Source of the DNA: Bacillota bacterium
GTDB taxonomy: Bacteria > Bacillota > Clostridia > Lachnospirales > Lachnospiraceae
NCBI GenBank assembly: GCA_023443225.1
Contig: JAEZVF010000104.1
Span: forward strand, 62,001 to 126,000
Reading direction: 5' to 3'
DNA: 64,000 bases
Shown: in pieces, positions 9,066 to 16,931 of the stretch
How the letters are laid out: every line of letters begins with the position of its first letter
How positions within the stretch are numbered: the first letter of the stretch is position 1
Program-made: the position numbers and the translations under genes
Notes under the pieces: model-generated
The model's database searches: none
What the model saw: the letters and a program-made list of their open reading frames with translations, nothing else
Told to the model about the DNA's origin: nothing

Positions 9066-10583
9066 TTATTTCCCAAAATAGGTGTCAAATATTTTAGAAG
9101 CAATTGGAACTGCATATTCACTACCGGTGCCAACACTTTCAACAAGGATACTAACCACTATCTTTGGGTTCTCCGCTGGTGCAAATCCTACAAACCAAGC
9201 ATGTGCTGGTTTCCCTTGTTCATATTCAGCTGATCCTGTTTTTCCGGCTGAAGTATAGTTTTTACCTTTTAGTGCAGAAGCCGTTCCATCCGTTACAGTT
9301 TCTGTCATGAAAGTGGTAAGTATTTGAGATTCGGATGGCGTTATTAAGGTAGCATATATTTCTGGGAAATATTTCTTCACAGTGGTTCCAGAGGTTGTTT
9401 CGATTCGATCTACTAGATAAGGCTTCATCATAACTCCACCATTTGCAATCGTGGAGGTTATTAAGGCATTATGAAGAGGAGTTATTTGCGTCTTTCCCTG
9501 ACCAATTGCAGTTTGTGGTATCTCTTTTTTTTCAGAAGCTGCATTTAAAACAAAACTGCTTGGGTTGTAAAGCAGGTTTGTTGGCAGAGGTGCATTGAAT
9601 AAAAAAGAATCACATAGTTTCCGAAAGGAGTCCATATTTATTAAAGTGCCTAATTGTGCAAAGGAGGCATTACAAGACTTAGCAAAGGATTTCTTAATAT
9701 CTACTTTCCCATGTTTCTTATTATTATAACAATTAATTGTTATTTCATGAAAGGTTCCTTTCCCTTTACAGTCATAATGATACTCCTTATAGTCTGGATT
9801 TTCTCTGATATACTCTAGTGTAGTAAGTATCTTAAAGGTTGAACCTGGCGGATATAGTCCCTGGGTAGTTCGATTTAGTAGCGCTGAATTATTGTTAGTT
9901 TCATCCACCAAATCATCCCAGATTTCATCTATTTTATTCGGATCATAATCCGGTTTTGAAACCATTGCAAGTATCTTTCCAGTAGATGGTTCCATTACAA
10001 CGATAGCACCTTTACGATCACCTAAAGCATTATAAGCAGCTTTCTGTAAATCGGTGTTCAATGTAGTAATCACATTGTCACCAATATTCTTCTCACCAGA
10101 TACCTCAGTAATAATTTTTCTTATCGGATTCACATTCGAAGTCAACAGGTGAAAATTATTGGAAGCTTCCAGTCCCGTTCTGCCCTTGGTGAACCTACCC
10201 ACCACATGAGAAAACATGCTTCCAAATGGGTATACTCTATTCTCTTTTCCCTTTTTATTGGTAATGGTTTGTGCCAGAATTTCTCCATTGGCAGCTAAAA
10301 TGTTGCCGCGTACTACCTGTTCAGCCAAAAGATCCTGCCTTTGATTATAGGCATTATTAATCACTTCATTACCATCCTTAACTAAAAAGTGTATAAAGAA
10401 TCCCATTACGAACACAAGCATTCCGATAAATAGATAGGTTATACGAATAATATCCTGGTTAATTTTATTGTCCCTGGTATTATCCTCTCTAACAATAGAC
10501 TGATCTTCGTCCCCAAATATCTCTTCCTTATTCCTTTGCTTGTTTTTTTCTTTTTTTTGCTTTTCTTTCATTCTTCTTAACAT
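9066..10583 (-). CDS. Penicillin-binding protein, class B peptidoglycan D,D-transpeptidase
   Basis: Cross-links peptidoglycan outside the membrane. A very basic, Lys/Glu-rich cytoplasmic N-terminus is followed by one membrane anchor (about residues 49-68). The transpeptidase domain has all three active-site motifs: PGSTFK with the acylated Ser near 248, SCN, and KTGSAE near 447. At about 505 residues it is short for class B, with a small N-terminal module. It overlaps the FtsW/RodA-type gene by 56 nt, so glycosyltransferase and transpeptidase form a pair, as in elongation or division complexes. The ATG at 10583 was chosen because AGGA sits 7-8 nt upstream; a TTG lies two codons before. Confidence 0.93.
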   Translation of the reverse strand: MLRRMKEKQKKEKNKQRNKEEIFGDEDQSIVREDNTRDNKINQDIIRITYLFIGMLVFVMGFFIHFLVKDGNEVINNAYNQRQDLLAEQVVRGNILAANGEILAQTITNKKGKENRVYPFGSMFSHVVGRFTKGRTGLEASNNFHLLTSNVNPIRKIITEVSGEKNIGDNVITTLNTDLQKAAYNALGDRKGAIVVMEPSTGKILAMVSKPDYDPNKIDEIWDDLVDETNNNSALLNRTTQGLYPPGSTFKILTTLEYIRENPDYKEYHYDCKGKGTFHEITINCYNNKKHGKVDIKKSFAKSCNASFAQLGTLINMDSFRKLCDSFLFNAPLPTNLLYNPSSFVLNAASEKKEIPQTAIGQGKTQITPLHNALITSTIANGGVMMKPYLVDRIETTSGTTVKKYFPEIYATLITPSESQILTTFMTETVTDGTASALKGKNYTSAGKTGSAEYEQGKPAHAWFVGFAPAENPKIVVSILVESVGTGSEYAVPIASKIFDTYFGK

Positions 10584-11889
10584 GATCAATCCTATCTTGA
10601 TTCAGAACATAGAGTCCCTGAATCACACTAAACATTATTATACTACTCAATATGGAACTACCACCGGAACTGATCAGTGGTAATGTAACACCTGTAGATG
10701 GTATAAACTTTGTAACTCCTCCAATGGACAAGAACACCTGAAAGATATACATAACACTTAATCCCATTGCAATTAATTTATAAAAATTGTCATTAATTTT
10801 CATTGCTATGTTAATAAACATGATAAAACAACTAATACATATCAAAATCATACATAAAGCAAAAATACCGCCCATTTCTTCCGATATGGCTGAAAATATA
10901 AAGTCACTGTCTACTACAGGGATACTGGTTGGCAAACCTTTCGTCAATCCCAAACCAAACCAACTTCCAGTACCAATCGCAAACAAAGACTGGGATACCT
11001 GGTAACCTTCTTTATCAATTAAGGACCAGGGGTCTTTCCATGCCATTACACGAACCCTTACATGATAAAACTGGTGATATGCCAGATATGAAGCAAGACA
11101 ACCTGCTGTCAAACCTGTGAAAAAATACAATGGATTAGAAGTTGCAATATACAGCATGACTAGATAGGTAATAAAGAAAATAAGTGCTCCTCCCAAGTCT
11201 TTCTCCAATACGAGAATTAAAACATGCATCGCAGCAAGTAACGTAACAGAAACAAGGTGACGAAAATCTGTTCTTTTGGATAACAGAGATGCGATACAAA
11301 ATACAAAAAGAATTTTAACAAATTCTGATGGCTGTATCTGTACTCCAAACAAGATAATCCAATTGGTTGCTCCATAATTTTCAACACCAAAAATCAAAAC
11401 CGAAAGTAGCAACAGGATTCCAGCAATGCCATAGATCCAGCCTAATTTGGATAAGGCTTTTAATTTGTCAATCAATAAAGGAATGACCAGACAGATTCCT
11501 AATGCTGCGGCGGTTATGGCAAATTGCCTTAATGTTTTACTGTAAGATAATCTTGTCTGTATGATGAAACCTATCGTAAGCAGCAATATCATATTGTGTA
11601 AAATCAGCTTAGACAAGCCTACATAAATCCACTGGTACAAGCAAATTACAGCAATTAGAAGTGCTAACTCCATTAAATATAGCAGTACGATTTTAAAGTT
11701 TTTTGTATTGATATACAGGATAGAATAACATATAAAATGTATAATAAAAATAATCAGGTTCATTTTCCCAAAGGTACGATTTTTTTTCTTTTTATCAGAA
11801 TAACCAAATATACGAAAAGCATAATAGGTATAGAGGGTAATTAGTATGATATTTAGATATTTTGAAAATTCTACAATAATATTAGCCAA
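10528..11889 (-). CDS. FtsW/RodA/SpoVE-family peptidoglycan glycosyltransferase
   Basis: Polytopic SEDS protein of 453 residues that polymerises lipid II into glycan strands. Family signatures are visible: ILFGVQIQPSEFVKI (the QPSE motif), VRVMAWKDPWSLIDKEGYQVSQSL, and GVTLPLISSGGSSI near the C-terminus. There are about ten membrane segments, with a Lys/Arg-rich C-terminal tail. It lies 18 nt after the U32 peptidase gene and overlaps the class B PBP that follows, the usual genetic pairing of SEDS enzymes with their transpeptidase. Whether it serves elongation, division or spore cortex synthesis cannot be settled from sequence alone. Confidence 0.93.
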   Translation of the reverse strand: MANIIVEFSKYLNIILITLYTYYAFRIFGYSDKKKKNRTFGKMNLIIFIIHFICYSILYINTKNFKIVLLYLMELALLIAVICLYQWIYVGLSKLILHNMILLLTIGFIIQTRLSYSKTLRQFAITAAALGICLVIPLLIDKLKALSKLGWIYGIAGILLLLSVLIFGVENYGATNWIILFGVQIQPSEFVKILFVFCIASLLSKRTDFRHLVSVTLLAAMHVLILVLEKDLGGALIFFITYLVMLYIATSNPLYFFTGLTAGCLASYLAYHQFYHVRVRVMAWKDPWSLIDKEGYQVSQSLFAIGTGSWFGLGLTKGLPTSIPVVDSDFIFSAISEEMGGIFALCMILICISCFIMFINIAMKINDNFYKLIAMGLSVMYIFQVFLSIGGVTKFIPSTGVTLPLISSGGSSILSSIIMFSVIQGLYVLNQDRIDHVKKNERKAKKRKKQAKE

Positions 11890-11907
11890 TTGTGCTCCTC
11901 CTAACTA

Positions 11908-14394
11908 TTACTCCACACCTCGTTTGAAATGTCCTCTAGTAAATTCGCTTACCACTTCGCTTTGGTTTAGTTGGTAGCGATACACTTGAATAAATGCATG
12001 TAGTATTCTATCTACTTCCTCTGCTGATTCTATCGTAAAATTCAATCGAACCTTCTTCGGCTGAATATGAAGAACCTCTTGTTCATTAGACAAAAGAGAT
12101 AAACTTTGAGAATTGTAAATGGTAGTATAACATTCTCTGCAGTTACGCCTTACAGGAAAATTCTTCTGATACCGGTCTATTAGTTCTATCTCTTTTATGT
12201 CTGCCACGCAGCATGCCTTGCCACCATGAATGTTTTGATTGCTCTTACCATCTTCCTCTGACGTTGTCTTCATTAAGCATTGTGCAGTAACCATCAAAGG
12301 GAATCTTCCATATACAATGATGTCCTGATACATGCCTCGTAGTTCTTTTAATTCCTGATAATTTAATTCTATAGGTGCCGTAAAAGCAGTCACACCCTGT
12401 TCCTTCCAGAACTGCATTGCATGATAGTTCATAACATATAGATTATAATTAAGAAGTATACTTTTCCCAAAATCTTTATACTTCAAAACATTTGCAACAA
12501 ATTCATATTCTTCATAATTTTGCAAGATATATCCATCTATAGTATCGTCCAGCAATTTACTTTTATGCTTTTGAAACATTTGATACGTAACAAATCGGAA
12601 TATATGAGGTAATACAATATAACATTTTTTATTGTTTGATTTAATATATTTTGTTATGGTATTCAAGTTCGACAAGGGTACAATATTACTATCCAAATAA
12701 ATGCTAGTAACCTCTTTGTGATTGCATGCTGCAACAAGTTGTTGTTCCCTAGCAATTTCAACAACAATCTCTGGTCTTATGATGCCATTTTTGCTTTTGC
12801 TATGGTCATGTTCATACTCTTTTTCCGTATTTTCATATTGCTTCACTGCTCTTCGGCGGTGAGCGCCTACAATCCCACAGTTCAAAGCCTCTAAGCCATT
12901 ACGCCTTAACTCATTCAGCTTTTGTACAGGAATAAATACATTCCCTTCTAAGATTATGGACAATTCCTCAAAGGCAAACGAAGTATCATTCGTCTTAAGC
13001 ATTTGCTTTTCCAGTTTTTCTTTGGACATAGGCTGATTCTTCGCTTCTTCTGCCATTTCCCCTTCCACCGTAACATGAATATCACGACAACTTAACTCTA
13101 ATTTTAATCGTTCTCCCATTTTAACCGTTAGTAGGCCTATGATCGGTTCTTTTATCTCTTCCTTCAAGAATCGTTCTGAAAGGTCCGTTAATAGGAGGTT
13201 GTTTTTCGTCCGATATACTGAATTCCCGGGGCTTACCTTGGAGTCCCTATGCAAATTAATCCAATAGCCACTATTTTTTAATTCATGATTCTTAACTGTA
13301 AATTCATATAAAACATCAGCTGCATCTCTTATTTCTATGATGTCTTGGGGATTCAGTTCCTCTGCCAAATGAATCATGGCTTGGCTTTCTTTTACCTTCC
13401 TTACCTCACCAACATAAACTCCACTATGATTTGGTCTTTCAATCGACATCATGGTTTTTCCATTTCTCATAGAATAATATCCGGATGAAAAACCTCCTCG
13501 GTTGTATAAATCCTGAAGAATTAATTGATCAGAACGCAACATGTCCGAATGATCAAATAAAAATGCTTCGTATCTTTCTTTCCCCAATTCTAAATATTTA
13601 TCTACATACTTACGGTATGTTAAGGTAACTCCGGCTGCGTATTCCGGTCGTTTCATTCGACCCTCTATTTTAAAAGAATCAATTCCTGCTTCAATTAAAT
13701 CGGGAATCATATCAATTGTACAGATATCCTTTGGGCTTAACAAATATTTTTCTTTCGAGTTCATAAGCATCCTGTTATCTACACGGAGCTTATATGGCAT
13801 TCTGCACGGTTGAGCGCATCTTCCACGATTTCCACTCCTTCCGCCCAGCATACTGCTCATAAAGCATTGACCTGAATAGCAGTAACATAGTGCTCCATGA
13901 ACGAAAGATTCAATCTCTAAATCCGTATCCACTTTGATTTGTTTTATCTCTTCTAAGCTAAGCTCTCTTGAATTCACCAAACGGGATATCCCCATGGGTT
14001 TTAAGATATTAGCTCCTTTTGCCATCGTTAATGTCATTTGTGTGCTTGCATGAATTGGTAAGTCAGGAAAATAATTATGCACAAAATGCATAACTCCAAT
14101 ATCCTGAACAATAACCGCATCTAATCCCTGTTCGTAATATCGAGACAAGTAGGTATATAATTCATCCTCTAATTCTGAATTCTTTAATAACGTATTTACC
14201 GTTAAATAAATCTTTTTATCATGAAGATGAGCATAATCAATCGCTTTTAGCATGTTATCTTCTGCTGGATTGTCTGCATATGCCCTTGCACCAAATTTAT
14301 TACCACCGATGTAGACTGCGTCACAGGATGCACGAACAGCTGCAGTCAAACCCTCGTAGGAGCCCGCCGGTGCTAATATCTCAATTTGTTTCAT
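11908..14394 (-). CDS. U32 family peptidase, RlhA/YdcP-like
   Basis: Protein of 828 residues. The N-terminal third has the U32 signatures: EILAPAGSYEGLTAAVRASCDAVYIG begins the barrel, and the cysteine cluster ALCYCYSGQCFMSSMLGGRSGNRGRCAQPCR matches the PF01136 pattern. The C-terminal half has another Cys-rich patch (RRNCRECYTTIYN). E. coli RlhA, of this family, is needed for 5-hydroxycytidine in 23S rRNA, and other members act in tRNA or ubiquinone hydroxylation. True protease activity is doubtful for many. It follows zapA by about 135 nt, after a terminator, and precedes the SEDS/PBP pair. Family confident; rRNA role inferred. Confidence 0.88.
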   Translation of the reverse strand: MKQIEILAPAGSYEGLTAAVRASCDAVYIGGNKFGARAYADNPAEDNMLKAIDYAHLHDKKIYLTVNTLLKNSELEDELYTYLSRYYEQGLDAVIVQDIGVMHFVHNYFPDLPIHASTQMTLTMAKGANILKPMGISRLVNSRELSLEEIKQIKVDTDLEIESFVHGALCYCYSGQCFMSSMLGGRSGNRGRCAQPCRMPYKLRVDNRMLMNSKEKYLLSPKDICTIDMIPDLIEAGIDSFKIEGRMKRPEYAAGVTLTYRKYVDKYLELGKERYEAFLFDHSDMLRSDQLILQDLYNRGGFSSGYYSMRNGKTMMSIERPNHSGVYVGEVRKVKESQAMIHLAEELNPQDIIEIRDAADVLYEFTVKNHELKNSGYWINLHRDSKVSPGNSVYRTKNNLLLTDLSERFLKEEIKEPIIGLLTVKMGERLKLELSCRDIHVTVEGEMAEEAKNQPMSKEKLEKQMLKTNDTSFAFEELSIILEGNVFIPVQKLNELRRNGLEALNCGIVGAHRRRAVKQYENTEKEYEHDHSKSKNGIIRPEIVVEIAREQQLVAACNHKEVTSIYLDSNIVPLSNLNTITKYIKSNNKKCYIVLPHIFRFVTYQMFQKHKSKLLDDTIDGYILQNYEEYEFVANVLKYKDFGKSILLNYNLYVMNYHAMQFWKEQGVTAFTAPIELNYQELKELRGMYQDIIVYGRFPLMVTAQCLMKTTSEEDGKSNQNIHGGKACCVADIKEIELIDRYQKNFPVRRNCRECYTTIYNSQSLSLLSNEQEVLHIQPKKVRLNFTIESAEEVDRILHAFIQVYRYQLNQSEVVSEFTRGHFKRGVE

Positions 14395-14476
14395 TCTTTA
14401 CACCCATTTCACCTTTCTCTATTTACGATCATGCTTATTTAGCATAACTCGTATTGCTACTACGACCTAATACAAA

Positions 14477-14524
14477 AATCCGCCTAGCTGAGGCAGTTTT
14501 AACACTGCCTTATCTATGCGGATT
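14477..14524 (-). terminator. Two-tier terminator after zapA
   Basis: On the minus strand the outer stem AATCCGC/GCGGATT encloses an inner hairpin AGGCAGT/ACTGCCT. The 3' arm runs into TTTTTG. It begins 4 nt after the zapA stop codon and separates zapA from the U32 gene. Confidence 0.8.
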
Positions 14525-14528
14525 GGTT

Positions 14529-14939
14529 TCATGTTCGATTTTTATCCTCTAATTCCGTTTCTAATCGAATAATCTTCTTCTGAGCTTCATTTAACTCTTT
14601 TGTCAGAGCTTCCATTTCCTTTAAGCCAACATCTAACTTCGTCTGGGCAGATATCAATTCATGCTTTAAATCATATATCTCTTTGCCTTTATATTCGTTT
14701 TCCATTTCCAATTCTTTGATCTGATTCTTTATTTTAAAATAATCATCTGCAATATTTATATCCATTAGTATGCTTTTCATCTCAGAATCCAACATTTTAT
14801 AAAAATCCTGTTTCTTAAATTCTAGATGTTTATTATTGATATAAGATGCTATCCTCTGTAAATACTCTTCACTTTCATAACCACGTAAATTATATCGTTT
14901 ATTATTAATGATAACTTCAATATCGTTCATCTTATTCAT
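14529..14939 (-). CDS. zapA: Cell division protein ZapA
   Basis: Small FtsZ-bundling protein of 136 residues. The N-terminal ZapA globular domain is MNDIEVIINNKRYNLRGYES, then YLQRIASYINNKHLEF. A long helical C-terminus follows (ELEMENEYKGKEIYDLKHEL through KKIIRLETELEDK), giving a coiled coil longer than in short ZapA proteins. The ATG at 14939 was chosen because AGGAG lies 7 nt upstream and it begins at the conserved domain; a longer reading to 14984 lacks a ribosome site. Its position after ruvAB and before the U32 gene is a common clostridial order. Confidence 0.88.
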   Translation of the reverse strand: MNKMNDIEVIINNKRYNLRGYESEEYLQRIASYINNKHLEFKKQDFYKMLDSEMKSILMDINIADDYFKIKNQIKELEMENEYKGKEIYDLKHELISAQTKLDVGLKEMEALTKELNEAQKKIIRLETELEDKNRT

Positions 14940-15023
14940 ATAAACTCCTATCAGCCCGAATAATAACCCATCCACAGCAGGCATACATTGCTAATAATGT
15001 ATATTATAAACTATCTTAATTTT

Positions 15024-16031
15024 TTATACAAGCTTTTCTTGATGCAAACCAAAATGCTTATATGCTAAATCCGATACTACTCTTCCACGTGGTGTGCGTA
15101 AAATCAAACCATTTTGAACTAAATATGGTTCATATACTTCTTCTATTGTACCCGAATCTTCTCCGATCGTAGCCGCTACGGTTTCTATTCCAACTGGTCC
15201 GCCTCCAAATCTATCTATCATGGTAAACAAGATATCCCGGTCCATGTTGTCCAATCCGAGCTTGTCTACTTCTAGTAAATCCAATGCAAAGTCAGCTACC
15301 TCTTTGGTGATATCTCCATCATATTTAACCTGCGCAAAATCTCGAACACGTTTTAATAGACGGTTTGCAAGACGTGGTGTGCCTCTGGAGCGTCTGGCAA
15401 GCTCTATTGCTCCATCTTCGTCTATATGAACCTGAAATACCTCTGCTGAACGGCATATGATTTCTTTTAACTCTTCAATTGTATAAAATTCCAAGCGGTT
15501 AACAACACCAAAGCGATCTCTTAGGGGAGGTGTTAGCATACCAGCCCTGGTTGTAGCTCCTACAAGAGTAAACTTTGGCAAATCCAGCCGTATTGATTTT
15601 GCAGTAGCACCTTTTCCAATCACAATATCTATAACATAATCCTCCATCGCAGGATATAATAATTCCTCCACCTGGCGATTAAGACGATGGATTTCATCAA
15701 TAAACAATACATCTCCTTCCTGGAGGTTGTTTAATATGGCAGCCATTTCTCCTGGTTTTTCAATAGCAGGCCCGGAGGTAATCTTTAAATTCACTGACAT
15801 TTCATTTGCAATAATACCTGCCAAGGTGGTTTTTCCAAGCCCCGGCGGGCCATAAAAAAGAACATGATCCAAGGATTCCTGTCTTTGCTTTGCAGCTTGG
15901 ATATATATCTTCAGATTCTCTTTTGCTTTCGTTTGTCCAATATAATCATCCAACAGCTGCGGCCTTAGGCTATTCTCAATTTTCTTATCTTCATCTGTCA
16001 AATCAGTTGTAATCATTCGTTTTCCCATCAT
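15024..16031 (-). CDS. ruvB: Holliday junction branch migration DNA helicase RuvB
   Basis: Hexameric AAA+ motor of 335 residues that pulls DNA through the RuvA-bound Holliday junction. Walker A is FYGPPGLGKTT and Walker B is VLFIDEIHRL. The sensor motif GATTRAGMLTPPLRDRFG and the C-terminal winged helix (TPRGRVVSDLAYKHFG) are intact, and the length is typical. RuvA lies 109 nt upstream on the same strand. The gap contains two small hairpins (acatct/agatgt at 16049-16066 and gcggat/atccgc at 16095-16112) without T-runs, so read-through from ruvA is likely. Part of recombination and DNA repair. Confidence 0.97.
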   Translation of the reverse strand: MMGKRMITTDLTDEDKKIENSLRPQLLDDYIGQTKAKENLKIYIQAAKQRQESLDHVLFYGPPGLGKTTLAGIIANEMSVNLKITSGPAIEKPGEMAAILNNLQEGDVLFIDEIHRLNRQVEELLYPAMEDYVIDIVIGKGATAKSIRLDLPKFTLVGATTRAGMLTPPLRDRFGVVNRLEFYTIEELKEIICRSAEVFQVHIDEDGAIELARRSRGTPRLANRLLKRVRDFAQVKYDGDITKEVADFALDLLEVDKLGLDNMDRDILFTMIDRFGGGPVGIETVAATIGEDSGTIEEVYEPYLVQNGLILRTPRGRVVSDLAYKHFGLHQEKLV

Positions 16032-16140
16032 TATACCTATTCTGCATCACATCTGTTCTTAGATGTAATACTGCCTCAACTTTCTATTATCAATGCGGAT
16101 CTTAACATCCGCTTTGCAACATGCGCATAATCTATTAGAG

Positions 16141-16764
16141 CTAAATCAAGTTTTTCAAACTCTTCTTAAGAATATCTTCTGATGTCATGTCTTCTGTAAT
16201 ATCTATTTTTCTAACAACTTTTGCTGCATCAGTATTCGAATAACCCAATACAACCAGTGCTTGAATCGCTTCTTTTCTGATGTCTATTATATGGGAACCG
16301 GAATTAGGGACTTGTTTTTGTCCTTCCCCTTGATTTAACAATTTTTGTTCGAATGCATCTTCTAATTTTAATTTATCCTTTAATTCCAAAATTAATTTAC
16401 TTGCTGTCTTGTTACCAATTCCAGGAGTTTTTGCAATAGTCTTAACGTCCTCAGACAAAACAGCAAATCGTAAATCATCCGGTGTGATATACGATAGAAT
16501 ACCCAAAGCCCCTTTTGGCCCTATACCATTCACGGTGATGAGTAACTTAAACATTTTTAAGTCATCACTGCTTAGGAAACCAAATAATCCAATGGCATCC
16601 TCTCGTACATGCAGATATGTAAAGATTTTAATGTTACTGCCAATCCGTGGCAATTCATCCAATGCAGAAAGAGGTGTTTTCACCTCATACCCCATGCCAT
16701 TTACTTCAATTACAATACCTTCCTCATTAACTTCAGCTAATTCACCTTTAATATATGATATCAT
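16141..16764 (-). CDS. ruvA: Holliday junction branch migration protein RuvA
   Basis: Junction-binding partner of RuvB, 207 residues, working as a tetramer. Domain I is the N-terminal OB fold (MISYIKGELAEVNEEGIVIE, YEVKTPLSALDELP). Domain II has the two helix-hairpin-helix motifs (LITVNGIGPKGALGILS and IAKTPGIGNKTASKLILELK). Domain III, binding RuvB, is the C-terminal EAIQALVVLGYSNTDAAKVV. The ATG at 16764 matches the invariant RuvA start; the reading extends open to 16845 but that part is not conserved in character. A good sigma-A promoter lies upstream. RuvC is not in the window. Confidence 0.97.
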   Translation of the reverse strand: MISYIKGELAEVNEEGIVIEVNGMGYEVKTPLSALDELPRIGSNIKIFTYLHVREDAIGLFGFLSSDDLKMFKLLITVNGIGPKGALGILSYITPDDLRFAVLSEDVKTIAKTPGIGNKTASKLILELKDKLKLEDAFEQKLLNQGEGQKQVPNSGSHIIDIRKEAIQALVVLGYSNTDAAKVVRKIDITEDMTSEDILKKSLKNLI

Positions 16765-16878
16765 ACTATGTACCAAACCTTTCAAAATGTCCTTAATTCT
16801 CCTGTAATCTGTACAAACATTGCTAGAGTGCAAATAATCTATCAATAAAATTATTTACACTCTTACGGTATTAACTAT

Positions 16879-16907
16879 ATTATAGTCTACAGATTTCCAT
16901 AATGCAA
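16879..16907 (-). promoter_or_regulatory. Sigma-A promoter of ruvA
   Basis: On the minus strand TTGCAT (16907-16902), a 17-nt spacer and TATAAT (16884-16879). It lies about 115 nt upstream of the ruvA start. A 10-bp palindrome CGAACGTTCG (16921-16930) sits 13 nt upstream of the -35, next to the mannosidase stop codon. Confidence 0.7.
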
Positions 16908-16931
16908 GGCTGATTCAAAACGAACGTTCGA

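Noticed and set aside
16409..16807. A 132-codon frame antisense to ruvA
   Set aside because: Overlaps conserved ruvA entirely; no ribosome site and no recognisable product.
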